Below, piece after piece: positions 49,686-58,557 of a stretch of 64,000 nucleotides of DNA (positions are counted from its first letter, which is position 1; every line of letters starts with the position of its first letter). The DNA is from Paenibacillus allorhizosphaerae (GTDB taxonomy: Bacteria; Bacillota; Bacilli; Paenibacillales; NBRC-103111), in assembly GCF_910594985.1 (NCBI RefSeq), contig NZ_CAJVCE010000004.1:382606-446605 (forward strand), read 5' to 3'. The notes below the pieces were generated by a model. The model ran no database searches. It was not told the origin of the DNA and saw nothing but the letters and a program-made list of their open reading frames with translations. A program made the translations under genes and the position numbers.

Positions 49686-50516
49686 TTACATGTTCCGGTA
49701 TTCTCTCGGCGGGACGCCGATTTCATGGGAGAACACCTTGGCGAAGTAGAGAGGGTCCCGAAACCCGACTTCCCGGGCCACGTCGGCGATCGTCAAATGC
49801 TTTTGCCGGAGCAGCAGCTTCGCTTTGTCCAAGCGGATTTTCGTAATATATTGCACGGGAGAATAGCCGGTGTGCTTCTTGAACATGACGGAAAAATAGC
49901 TGGTCGACAAAGAAGCTTTTCGCGCCAACGTTTCGCGTTCCAGCGGCTCATGATAATGGTTGCGAATGTAGTCTTTGCATTTCAGGATCGATTGCGCCAT
50001 GAGGTTGTGCTCCTCCTGCAGCTGCTGTTTTTCGCTGACCCGCTGAAGAATGTTCATGAAAGCGAGCTTCGTTCCCCACTCGTAGCCCGGCTGCTTGCTG
50101 TGCCACAAGCTGTGCAAACGCTGCATCTCGCCAAGCATCGTCTCCTTGTCCGGCATCGGAACGACGTAGTCGAAAGGAAGCACCCGGTCATCCGGTTCAA
50201 CGCTGCGAATTTGCATGCCTTCCCATTCGATGAACTTGTAATCCATTCTGACGGTAAAGTAGCAAAGCGGCTGCTCCGGCGAGCTGTCGATCAGCAGGCT
50301 CTGATTCATCGGGAAATGAAAAACGCATCCGGCGCTTAGAGGATAGCTCACTCCGCCCAACTCCATCATGCCTTTGCCTTCATACGCGTACAGAAAGCTT
50401 CGAATGTGCGTAGAAGGACTGCGGATCACATGACCGACCGACCCGGAGTAAGTGCGGTCCCTTTGCAATACATCGATAATACGCAAATGAATCCGGTCGA
50501 AAAAGGCATGCTGCAA
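49686..50516 (-). CDS. AraC-family transcriptional regulator, divergent from the second sugar-binding gene
   Basis: 276 residues. The N-terminal half (HIRSFLYAYEGKGMMELGGV, YPLSAGCVFHFPMNQSLLI) is a cupin-like sensor. The C-terminal half has the two AraC helices (LERETLARKASLSTSYFSVM and LTIADVAREVGFRDPLYFAK, ending EIGVPPREYRNM). It is divergent from the lipoprotein gene at 50819, and the 302-bp gap holds two copies of AGGTTCGATC spaced 21 bp, the usual spacing of AraC-family sites. I infer it controls the lipoprotein gene and its own operon with the FAD proteins. Confidence 0.88.
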   Translation of the reverse strand: MQHAFFDRIHLRIIDVLQRDRTYSGSVGHVIRSPSTHIRSFLYAYEGKGMMELGGVSYPLSAGCVFHFPMNQSLLIDSSPEQPLCYFTVRMDYKFIEWEGMQIRSVEPDDRVLPFDYVVPMPDKETMLGEMQRLHSLWHSKQPGYEWGTKLAFMNILQRVSEKQQLQEEHNLMAQSILKCKDYIRNHYHEPLERETLARKASLSTSYFSVMFKKHTGYSPVQYITKIRLDKAKLLLRQKHLTIADVAREVGFRDPLYFAKVFSHEIGVPPREYRNM

Positions 50517-50688
50517 CGGACGTCCCCCCCTATGCGGAACTGGAAAATATAAAATTTTAATCGATCCTTAATTCAATTATAGAAGCTGCTTTGACATAGT
50601 AAATGGAGGATGAGTTAAATCATATGGAATAAAAGTTGAATGTTCAAAGCGATGCGGCAAGCTTGCGCAAGCCGTCCGATACGGAAAT

Positions 50689-50719
50689 AGGTTCGATCAA
50701 TTTTCCATAAGGTTCGATC
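50689..50719. promoter_or_regulatory. AGGTTCGATC direct repeat with 21-bp period (candidate AraC operator)
   Basis: AGGTTCGATC occurs at 50689-50698 and 50710-50719, two helical turns apart, each followed by a T-rich stretch. It lies 100 bp before the lipoprotein gene in the gap shared with the AraC gene. A perfect palindrome GCTTGCGCAAGC at 50661-50672 is the only other notable structure in this 302-bp gap. Confidence 0.6.
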
Positions 50720-50818
50720 TTTTTTCTATTTACGCCGCTGCAGGTCATCCGCAATACTTGGGGAAGAGGCACATGTGAGCCGATTGGATTCTATGATTCG
50801 ATTAAAGAGGGGGATTGT

Positions 50819-52162
50819 ATGATCAATAAAATAAAGCAAAGACATGGCACAGCTAAAGGCCGTATTATACGAATGATCGCTGCGGCCGCAGTGGCAGCGA
50901 TGCTTCCTGCATGCGCTAACACTTCCGGAAAAGCGTATTCTTCGAAAGAAACCGATTTGGCAGCTCCAGCGGAGCTTGTGTTTTATGCGGCGAGCACTTC
51001 GATGACGCCGGAGCTGTTCGAGGAGAAGATCGCGGGGCCGGTGCGGACGAAATATCCGCAATATACGCTGAAGTATATTCCGCCGGGAACGGATCTAACC
51101 GGGCTCATTACGGCCGGCACAGTTCCAGACATCCTGTGGCTGTCGCTTTCCGAGATGCGCAAACATGTGCTGCAGCTCAAATTGCAATACGACTTGACCG
51201 AACTCATCACGAAAAACAAGTACGATTTGAGCCGGTTCGATCCGTCCGCCGTTCAAACGATCCGCAACGTTTCCGGGGACGGCAAAATATTCGGTCTGCC
51301 GGATTCGTTCAACCCGATGGTACTGTTTTACAACAAAGACGTCTTCGACCGGTTCGGCGTTCCTTACCCGACGAACGGAATGACTTGGGACGGCGCGTAT
51401 GAGCTGGCACGGAAGCTGACTAGAACGGATAGCGGCGTATCGTACCGCGGGATGGGCATGTTTTACCGGCTTGTATTTAACGGGAACCAGCTGTCCTTGC
51501 CGCTGATCGACGCTTCGACCGCCAAGCCGCTCGCTGCCGCTACTCCGAATTGGAAGCGTTTACTCGACAGTACGAAGCGATTTTATGAGATCGAGGGCAA
51601 TATGGCGGGCTTTAAGCAGGGCAGCGACGGCAATTCGGAGCTGAACTCGTTCCTGACGGAACGAAATATCGCCATGATCGTTTCCCCGTTGTCCTCCTAC
51701 AACCGCGAAGGATTTCAAAAGCTGAACTGGGATATGACTGCTGCGCCGACATTTGCCGATCTGCCGAAGGTCGGCTTTCAATCCGAACCGCGCGTCTACT
51801 TCATCACGGGAGGGAAGCATAAGGAACAAGCGTTCCAATCGGTTACCCACCTGCTCTCCGACGAAGTACAGATCAAGAACAACAAAGAAGGACAGCTGAC
51901 CAGCTTGAAAAACGAGGAAGTCCGTAAAACGTTCGGCCAGCAAACCCCGGCGCTTGCCGGAAAAAATACGGGAGCGGTATACTTCAACCAGTTTGCGCCT
52001 ACGCCGGCATTCAACCCGAATTTCTCCACCGATCCGGCCACGATATTGGCGAAGGAATTTGGCGACGTCATTATCGGCAAGCAGGATGTCAATTCGGCTT
52101 TGCGCAACACGGACGAGAAAATCGCCAAGGCGATAGAGGAGGAGAAAGCAGCGGCCAAATAG
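50819..52162 (+). CDS. Extracellular sugar-binding lipoprotein (ABC-type), second copy
   Basis: 447 residues with AGAGGGGG upstream. The signal has AAAVAAMLPACANTS, a lipobox with the Cys about residue 31. Solute-binding motifs: TVPDILWLSLSEMRKHVLQL, IFGLPDSFNPMVLFYNKDVF, YPTNGMTWDGAYELARKLT and VYFITGGKHKEQAFQSVTHL. It is a paralogue of the protein at 42747, with equal layout and matching FYNKDVFDRFGV segment. No permease or ATPase gene adjoins it. The divergent AraC regulator and direct repeat suggest substrate induction. Confidence 0.88.
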   Translation: MINKIKQRHGTAKGRIIRMIAAAAVAAMLPACANTSGKAYSSKETDLAAPAELVFYAASTSMTPELFEEKIAGPVRTKYPQYTLKYIPPGTDLTGLITAGTVPDILWLSLSEMRKHVLQLKLQYDLTELITKNKYDLSRFDPSAVQTIRNVSGDGKIFGLPDSFNPMVLFYNKDVFDRFGVPYPTNGMTWDGAYELARKLTRTDSGVSYRGMGMFYRLVFNGNQLSLPLIDASTAKPLAAATPNWKRLLDSTKRFYEIEGNMAGFKQGSDGNSELNSFLTERNIAMIVSPLSSYNREGFQKLNWDMTAAPTFADLPKVGFQSEPRVYFITGGKHKEQAFQSVTHLLSDEVQIKNNKEGQLTSLKNEEVRKTFGQQTPALAGKNTGAVYFNQFAPTPAFNPNFSTDPATILAKEFGDVIIGKQDVNSALRNTDEKIAKAIEEEKAAAK

Positions 52163-52187
52163 CGTCGCAATCCGTCATGCAGCATAC

Positions 52188-52228
52188 GAACGGCCGGCCT
52201 CCCCCGTTATCAGGGAAGGCCGGCCGTT
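52188..52228. terminator. Bidirectional terminator after the second sugar-binding gene
   Basis: A perfect 12-bp stem, AACGGCCGGCCT / AGGCCGGCCGTT, around a 17-base loop, between converging stops at 52162 and 52262. T-residues follow on the plus side (CGTTTTG). Confidence 0.8.
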
Positions 52229-52261
52229 CGCGTTTTGACTTTATCGTCCTTGTTCGTTCGG

Positions 52262-54007
52262 CTATACCGTAAACTTGCTCACGCCCGCTTTGACTTTGTC
52301 GGCCGTACTCTTCAACCCTCGGGCCGATGCGGCCATCGCGTCCATCGTTCCCAACTGCTGTTCTACGGATGCGGCGACTTCCTGGCTGCTGCCCGACGAC
52401 TGCTCCGATATGCGCGCGAGCTCTTCCATTGTGGCGGAAATTTCCTCCGAGCTCGCGGACAATTGTTCGGTCGCAGCGGAAATTTCCTGGACCTGCGCCG
52501 TGATGCTTTGCATCGATTCGGCGATCCGGTCAAACCCTTCGTGCGCCTTTCTTACGATCTCGGCGCCGCTGGTCGCTTCCTCCGCGCCGGAGCTCATGCT
52601 TTGAGCGATCTCGCGCGTGTCCTCATTAATGGCATGAATCAGCTGGGCAATGTTCTCCGAAGAGATTCTGGACTGTTCCGCCAGTTTCCGGATTTCACCG
52701 GCGACGACGGCAAATCCGCGCCCCTGCTCCCCGGCGCGTGCCGCTTCGATCGAAGCGTTCAACGCGAGCAAATTCGTTTGGTTGGCAATATCGGTAATGA
52801 CGCCGACAATGCCGGTAATATCGGCCGAACGCTCCAGCAACCGCTCCAGCTGTTGAACGGCTGCCTGTACGCTCTCGTTAATGCGCTCCATCTGCTCCAC
52901 CGTGCCTGCCATCAGCTTCTGGTTGGCCCCCGTTTCAGCGGAAACGGAGAAGACGTATTCGGTTACGTCGCCCGCGGATTCGGCGATCCGCTGCACGCCT
53001 GCGGTCATTTCCCCGACCGCCCGTTTCGTTTCCTCGGTGCTCTGCATTTGTGCTTCCGACCCTGCCGCAACCTCCTGCACCGATCTTGCAATCTCCTTGG
53101 CGGACGTCAAGCTTTGGCCGGCCCCCTCATACATCGATTGCGACGCGGAGACAACCTCTTTCGTCGAGTCCGCAACGTCCCGGAGCAGCGCGGATACGTT
53201 CGCCAGCATCGTATTAAAGTTTTGCTTCAAGCGTCCGAATTCATCCTTCCGCGTAACCTTCATCTGGAAGGAGAAATCGCCGTTGGCCGCGCGATTCGTT
53301 GCGATCGTCAGCTCTTTGAACGGAACGAGTTCTCTCGTAATAATAAGCCAGATCAGACAGGAGAAAACGACTCCTAAAATAACGGCCGTAATAATTGAAT
53401 GAACGACTTCCTTATTCAATTGCTTCTGCACATCGCCAAAATTGAAATCAAGTCCGAAGATGGCGATCACATTCCCTTTGTCATCGGTGATCTTGGACAA
53501 AGAGCTGATGTACGTGCCGTTGGCGTCCGTATAGCTGTCCGTCAAAACCAATTCGGTTTGATTGAGCTCTTCGACCCCCTTTTTAAACACATCGGTAAGT
53601 TCGTATTTGCTCATCGGCGGAAGCACCTTTTCTAATGAAGCCCCGGTACCGACGACCTGCAAAAATTCCTTACCTCCCTCTGTCACGACATCGGGGTATA
53701 AAACATAGGCGTTATCCACGAGATCTTTCTCGGACATCGAACTGAGAACGCTTGATAGCGTCTTGAGACCTTCATCGTTTTTCATGTCACCGCCTGCCTT
53801 TTGTTTCGCTATGGCTCCGGTGATGAACGCCTTTACCAAATTGGTCGTGACCGCATCCGTTTCATGAATCGTCTTAATGTTTTGAAGGTACAATCCGCGC
53901 ACGGACTGGTAAGACAAATAAGCGGATACGGCTGAAAAAACAAGCAGAATGGCAAAAAGCGTGAGTGTCAGCTTGCGTGAGACACTTCCGGTGATGGCAG
54001 TGAACAT
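52262..54007 (-). CDS. Methyl-accepting chemotaxis protein
   Basis: 581 residues from ATG 54007 (GGGGGGA upstream; the open frame reaches 54058 without a site). A first membrane segment ([20 protein letters not shown], about 13-32), an outside sensor of Cache type ([36 protein letters not shown], about 35-205), a second membrane segment ([19 protein letters not shown]), a HAMP linker ([20 protein letters not shown]) and a signalling domain with the conserved hairpin tip [20 protein letters not shown]. It passes ligand signals to CheA/CheW. Ligand is unknown. It stands alone. Confidence 0.95.
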   Translation of the reverse strand: MFTAITGSVSRKLTLTLFAILLVFSAVSAYLSYQSVRGLYLQNIKTIHETDAVTTNLVKAFITGAIAKQKAGGDMKNDEGLKTLSSVLSSMSEKDLVDNAYVLYPDVVTEGGKEFLQVVGTGASLEKVLPPMSKYELTDVFKKGVEELNQTELVLTDSYTDANGTYISSLSKITDDKGNVIAIFGLDFNFGDVQKQLNKEVVHSIITAVILGVVFSCLIWLIITRELVPFKELTIATNRAANGDFSFQMKVTRKDEFGRLKQNFNTMLANVSALLRDVADSTKEVVSASQSMYEGAGQSLTSAKEIARSVQEVAAGSEAQMQSTEETKRAVGEMTAGVQRIAESAGDVTEYVFSVSAETGANQKLMAGTVEQMERINESVQAAVQQLERLLERSADITGIVGVITDIANQTNLLALNASIEAARAGEQGRGFAVVAGEIRKLAEQSRISSENIAQLIHAINEDTREIAQSMSSGAEEATSGAEIVRKAHEGFDRIAESMQSITAQVQEISAATEQLSASSEEISATMEELARISEQSSGSSQEVAASVEQQLGTMDAMAASARGLKSTADKVKAGVSKFTV

Positions 54008-54286
54008 AATACAATCCCCCCGATGTTGTGTAAACCGACGACTCCTGCAAAATCGCAATGATTTTTGTCGATTTATGTCGTTTTAAAAGAAATTTTATCG
54101 CCTTTTGTAGAATTATGTAATATATATCGGTTGCATTATCTATTAAATTTAGTGGTAATCATCCGATTGGCTAACTTTTTTAGTCGGAATATCGGCTTCC
54201 GCCGCCGGTATGATCTCCGTGCATTTGCCGGGGGCTACCAACTTTTGTAGAATGGAATCAACGACGAATAGGAGGGGAAACAGGCT

Positions 54287-55225
54287 ATGAAATATCGCAG
54301 ACTCGGTAAAACCAATTTGAAAGTTTCCGTCATCGGCGTAGGAACGTGGCAATTCGGCGGTGAATGGGGCAAGACGTTTACCCAGGCCGAAGCGGACGCC
54401 ATATTGGATCAGGCGAAGGAAAGCGGCATCAATCTGATCGATACCGCGGAATGCTACGGCGATCATACATCCGAATCGCTAATCGGCGATTATATTTCCC
54501 GCGGACGACGCGAAGATTGGGTCATCGCCACCAAATTCGGCCATCACTTTCACGGGCATCAAAACCGGACGCCGCATTATTCGGCCCGAGAGGTGCTCGC
54601 GCAGTTAGAGGCATCGCTTCAGTCACTGCGGACCGACTACATCGACGTGTACCAGTTTCACTCGGGACCGGACGAGGCATTCGATCAAGACGAGCTGTGG
54701 ACGATGCTGGACAAGCAGGTGCAGGCCGGTAAAATCCGCCATCTCGGCACCTCGATCGGCAGCAACGATAATTTGCATCAGACGGATACCTCCGAAAAAG
54801 TCGGCTCGCAGGTCATCCAGGTGGTGTACAACCGGCTCGACCGCAAGCCGGAAGAGCGGGTGTTCCCTTCCTGCGAGCGGCAGGATTTGGGCGTTCTTGC
54901 GCGCGTGCCGCTGGCCAGCGGCTACTTGAGCGGTAAATACAAACCTGGCGCGACGTTTAGCGACAACGATGTAAGGCAGCGCCACGACCCGCAGCAGACG
55001 CTTGCCAAGCTGCAGGAGGTCGAGCGCATCCGTGAACGGGAAGTGCCGGAAGGCATGGATATGGCGACGTGGGCGCTCGCCTGGTGCCTGAAGCATCCGG
55101 CCGTTACCGCCGTCATTCCCGGCTGCAAAAGTCCGGAGCAAGTGATCTCGAACGCAGCGGCCGCGAACTATGTGGGCGACGGCCATCCGCAAAATTGGAA
55201 TAAGGCAAACGCCGAGGAAGCATAA
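54287..55225 (+). CDS. Aldo/keto reductase
   Basis: 312 residues with AGGAGGGG upstream. It starts YRRLGKTNLKVSVIGVGTWQ and contains INLIDTAECYG (catalytic Asp and Tyr), VIATKFGHH (catalytic Lys), a His at YIDVYQFHSG, and TAVIPGCKSPEQV near the NADPH site, all of a standard aldo/keto reductase barrel of the YhdN/Tas-like group. It reduces aldehydes or ketones with NADPH. Substrate unknown. It precedes the MFS gene by about 105 bp, a gap holding a long hairpin. Confidence 0.92.
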   Translation: MKYRRLGKTNLKVSVIGVGTWQFGGEWGKTFTQAEADAILDQAKESGINLIDTAECYGDHTSESLIGDYISRGRREDWVIATKFGHHFHGHQNRTPHYSAREVLAQLEASLQSLRTDYIDVYQFHSGPDEAFDQDELWTMLDKQVQAGKIRHLGTSIGSNDNLHQTDTSEKVGSQVIQVVYNRLDRKPEERVFPSCERQDLGVLARVPLASGYLSGKYKPGATFSDNDVRQRHDPQQTLAKLQEVERIREREVPEGMDMATWALAWCLKHPAVTAVIPGCKSPEQVISNAAAANYVGDGHPQNWNKANAEEA

Positions 55226-55271
55226 AAATCCATGTTTTTCGATTAGACCGTCCATGGGAATCGGTTTGTCC

Positions 55272-55312
55272 CCGCGGTAGACTAATGACAATACATTAGA
55301 AATCTACCCGCG
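55272..55312 (+). promoter_or_regulatory. Long imperfect hairpin just upstream of the MFS ribosome site
   Basis: CCGCGGTAGA-CTAATG pairs with CATTAG-(AAA)-TCTACCCGCG around ACAATA: about 16 pairs with an AAA bulge and a one-base bulge. It ends at the ribosome site (AAAGG 55313) and has no T-tail, so it fits an operator or translation-controlling leader better than a terminator. Confidence 0.5.
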
Positions 55313-55329
55313 AAAGGTTTTGAGACGTA

Positions 55330-56523
55330 ATGAAGCTGTCGACCCGAATCTATCTGGATGCCGCACTGCAAAATATTAAGAGCGTCAGCTTTTTTACGTT
55401 TCTGCAAGTGTTGATTGCAAGACTGGGCGCAAGCAACTTTGAAATTGCGCTGTCGAATTCGCTGCCGCCTCTGTTCTGCGCGCTGTCTCTCGCGTTTCTG
55501 ACGCGACAGCTGCCCGTGACCAGAGGCGTTTTTTTGACCAGCGGCTACGTTCGTCAATTTGCCTTTTTATCGATGGCGCTGTCGGTGCTTTTGCCGAACC
55601 CGATTCCATATCTGCTGTTCTTCTGGTCCATTAATGCGGTGGCCGTCATGGTCAACGGCGCCCAGCAGCCCGCGATTATGCGCCGGTGGGTCGAGCCGCG
55701 CGAGTTTCCGAAAATATTCAGCAACAACAAAATGATCGGCATCATTATCGTGACGATCGGCAGCTTCGGGATCGGCCAATATTTAGACGCCTATAACCAT
55801 ATATTCCCGATGAATTACGTCATCTCCATGCTCGTCGGCTGCATCGCAACGTTCGCCGGCATGTCGCTGATCGCCGAACTCGCGCCGCGCGAAAAGTACA
55901 AATTCCGTCTGGCGCTCGTACGGCCCTTTCAGGAATGCGACCGCAAGACGTGGTGGATGGGACTGAACAACGTAGGCATCGCCATGGCTGCGCCTCTGTT
56001 CATTATTTACCATGTCAAAGTGCTGAATTTGAGCAATTCGCAGATCGCCTATTTTGTCGTCACGGCGGGCATTGTGTCCACCTTGCTGCTCCCGCTCGCC
56101 AGACGCTGGATGGAGCGGTTCGGCCTCATGAAAGTGTACGGCGCGGCCGTCATCGGAATGGCGCTCTCGGTGCTGCCCTACGGCTTCATCGACAGCTTCT
56201 GGGCGATTCTTGCCCTGCAAGGCTGGATCGGCGTCTGTCTTGCCGTGCATGAAGTCGTATCGCAATCGATCATGATGAATGAAGCCGGCAGGCATAACAA
56301 AGAAATGGCGTATTTCTCCGACTTTCAGCTCGTCATGAATGCAGGCAACGCCGTCGGCGCCTTGATCGCAGGCTTCTTGACCGCCGTCCTGCCGCTATGG
56401 GGATGCTTTATCGTCATCGCCATCACGCGGCTGCTCTTTTACATGTGCTACCGCGGGGCCAAAGAGGTGAAAAGCCAAGACGCCGTATCCTCGTCGCAGC
56501 AAACGACTCGAACTCAGATGTAG
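55330..56523 (+). CDS. MFS-type transporter (unassigned substrate)
   Basis: 397 residues with about eleven to twelve membrane segments. The first part carries ARLGASNFEIALSNSLPPLF and LAFLTRQLPVTRGVFLTSGY; the middle MGLNNVGIAMAAPLFIIYHV; later QSIMMNEAGRHNKEMAYFSD and LVMNAGNAVGALIAGFLTAV. This matches a group of Paenibacillus/Bacillus MFS proteins with no defined substrate. AAAGG lies upstream of the ATG at some distance, with a long hairpin just before. A strong terminator follows at 56555. Confidence 0.78.
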   Translation: MKLSTRIYLDAALQNIKSVSFFTFLQVLIARLGASNFEIALSNSLPPLFCALSLAFLTRQLPVTRGVFLTSGYVRQFAFLSMALSVLLPNPIPYLLFFWSINAVAVMVNGAQQPAIMRRWVEPREFPKIFSNNKMIGIIIVTIGSFGIGQYLDAYNHIFPMNYVISMLVGCIATFAGMSLIAELAPREKYKFRLALVRPFQECDRKTWWMGLNNVGIAMAAPLFIIYHVKVLNLSNSQIAYFVVTAGIVSTLLLPLARRWMERFGLMKVYGAAVIGMALSVLPYGFIDSFWAILALQGWIGVCLAVHEVVSQSIMMNEAGRHNKEMAYFSDFQLVMNAGNAVGALIAGFLTAVLPLWGCFIVIAITRLLFYMCYRGAKEVKSQDAVSSSQQTTRTQM

Positions 56524-56554
56524 CAGCGGCGCCGGGAATCCGGCACAAACATAA

Positions 56555-56600
56555 AACAGGAGCGTTTCTTATCCCTCACGGGGAAGGAAACGCTCCTGTT
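56555..56600. terminator. Terminator after the MFS gene
   Basis: A 14-bp stem, AACAGGAGCGTTTC / GAAACGCTCCTGTT, with inner pairing CCCT/GGGG near the loop, 32 bp after the stop at 56523. The EAL gene converges from the right. Confidence 0.85.
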
Positions 56601-56674
56601 CGTATGTTGACCTGCTTTGGATAGCCGGTGTGCCTACAAAGCCGACGCCAATCGGTCGCCGCGCTGCCGGCTCC

Positions 56675-58417
56675 TTACGCGGAAATCCGCTCCAGCAAGC
56701 CGGGTATTTCTTCCGCCGGAAGCGGTTTGCTGTAAATATATCCTTGAATTTCTTTGCAGTCGGCGTGGATCAAGAAGTCGAGCTGCTCCTCCGTCTCCAC
56801 GCCTTCGGCAATGACATGCAGTTTCAGACTTCGGGCCATCGCCATAATCGCCTGTACGATCGCCGCATCGTCGGGGCTTACCGTGATGTCCCGCACGAAT
56901 TGCTGGGCGATCTTCAGCTTGTCGATCGGAAATTTCTTTAAGTAGTGTAGGGAAGAATAGCCTGTCCCAAAATCGTCCATCGCAATATGCACGCCGAGAT
57001 TGCGGAGCGATTGCAGCTTGTGGATCACCTGATCCACATGATTCATCGCGACGCCTTCCGTAATCTCAAGCTCGAGGTATTTCGGCTCCAGCCCGCTCTC
57101 GTTCAGTGCGTCCAGCACCTCTTGCACAAAGTCGTGCTGGTAAAATTGAACGGGCGAAATGTTCACCGCCATTTTAAGCGGGGGGTAGCCTTGAAGCTGC
57201 CATGCTTTGTTTTGCATGCAGGCTTTGCGCAAAATCCACTTCCCCAGCGGAATGATCAGCCCCGTCTCTTCCGCCAGCGGGATGAATTCCGCCGGCGAGA
57301 TGAACCCGATGCGCGGATGCGCCCAACGAATCAGTGCCTCCATACCGATGACGCGCCCGGCGGTCATATCGACCTGCGGCTGGTAATAGAGCATCAATTC
57401 GTTTTGCTCCATCGCTTTGTTGAGCCACTCTTCCATGACCAGCTTTTGAATGACGCTGTCGTTCATTTCCGCCGCAAAAAACGCGAAGCCGTTCTTGCCT
57501 TCATCCTTCGCCCGGTACATGGCCGTGTCCGCGTTCTTCATAAGCGTAACGGCATCGCCGCCGTCAAAGGGATAGATCGAGATGCCGACGCTGCAGCCGA
57601 CCCGCACCTCGTGACCGTCGATCACAAACGGTCTGGACATCTGGTCGATGATGCTCTTGACCATCCGCTCCGTCTCCTGCCGGTCCGCGACGTCCTTCAA
57701 CATCACCGTAAATTCCCCGCCGCTCGGCCGGGATACCCGGTCGCCGGGACGCAGCCCCGCCTTCAGCCGGTCCGCAGCTTCGATCAGCAGCAGGTCGCCA
57801 AACGCGTGGCCGAACGTATCGTTCACGTTCTTAAACCGATCGAGCGCGATGAACAGCACGGCAAACATGCACTTGGAGGCTTTCGACCCGCGAATGGACA
57901 AGCTTAACGATTTCTGAAACATTTGACGGTTCGGCAGACCGGTCAGCACGTCGTGATATGCCATGTACGTAAGCTGGCGCTCCGTAAATTCGCGGTGGCG
58001 AATATCCACGATGACAAAATAAAGCAGCGGCACCAGCAGCGCCGCCGTTCCGGCCCAACTCAGAAGCTCGCCGGACCAGTTCGTCGGCAGACGAAGTACC
58101 AGGCGGACGCCGTACTCCAGCAGCTCCAGCCCGGAAATCAACGCCAAAACTTGTCCGATGACTTTGGCCGGTTTTCCGTTTCGCCTCATAAAAACAATGT
58201 ACAGCAGGGGGACCGATAGCAAGACGATCATCGACGTGCTGATATATTCCGCAGCATCGTTGCGGTAGCCGAACGCTTCCCTTGCAGTAAGCATGAACAT
58301 TTCCACACCGGCCAAAACCGACCATAACCGCAGCTCGGAAACATGCTGTAAAATCTTGGCCTGTACATAACGTCCGCGAGTCGAAGCCGTTCCTGCGGAA
58401 ACCTTCTTGTTCACCAT
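56675..58417 (-). CDS. Membrane GGDEF (degenerate)-EAL protein, probable c-di-GMP phosphodiesterase
   Basis: 580 residues from ATG 58417 (or GTG 58414; AGAGGAG upstream). The first about 140 residues hold about four membrane segments. The GGDEF domain follows (about 150-310: VLTGLPNRQMFQKSLSLSIR), but its catalytic loop reads RPSGGEF where RxGGDEF is expected, so cyclase activity is unlikely. The EAL domain (about 325-575) keeps EALIRWAHP, NISPVQF, EITEG, MDDFGTGYSSL, the K of LKIAQQF, EGVETEEQL and IQGYIYSKP, that is, every metal and substrate ligand; KID is KIA. It should degrade cyclic di-GMP. It stands alone. Confidence 0.88.
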   Translation of the reverse strand: MVNKKVSAGTASTRGRYVQAKILQHVSELRLWSVLAGVEMFMLTAREAFGYRNDAAEYISTSMIVLLSVPLLYIVFMRRNGKPAKVIGQVLALISGLELLEYGVRLVLRLPTNWSGELLSWAGTAALLVPLLYFVIVDIRHREFTERQLTYMAYHDVLTGLPNRQMFQKSLSLSIRGSKASKCMFAVLFIALDRFKNVNDTFGHAFGDLLLIEAADRLKAGLRPGDRVSRPSGGEFTVMLKDVADRQETERMVKSIIDQMSRPFVIDGHEVRVGCSVGISIYPFDGGDAVTLMKNADTAMYRAKDEGKNGFAFFAAEMNDSVIQKLVMEEWLNKAMEQNELMLYYQPQVDMTAGRVIGMEALIRWAHPRIGFISPAEFIPLAEETGLIIPLGKWILRKACMQNKAWQLQGYPPLKMAVNISPVQFYQHDFVQEVLDALNESGLEPKYLELEITEGVAMNHVDQVIHKLQSLRNLGVHIAMDDFGTGYSSLHYLKKFPIDKLKIAQQFVRDITVSPDDAAIVQAIMAMARSLKLHVIAEGVETEEQLDFLIHADCKEIQGYIYSKPLPAEEIPGLLERISA

Positions 58418-58557
58418 GATGCTCCTCTGCTTCCTGTATAAGGTGTTAGCTTTATTGTAAAACGGAGGAACCAAATGTACAAGAAAAATGTGGTTATTTA
58501 GGCCTATATTTCATGACCGATAATGACGGTCCCCCGGGACTATACATCAGATGCCGC

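Noticed and set aside
52235..53377. 380-codon plus-strand frame opposite the chemoreceptor gene
   Set aside because: Antisense to the conserved signalling domain; no start signal and no family resemblance.
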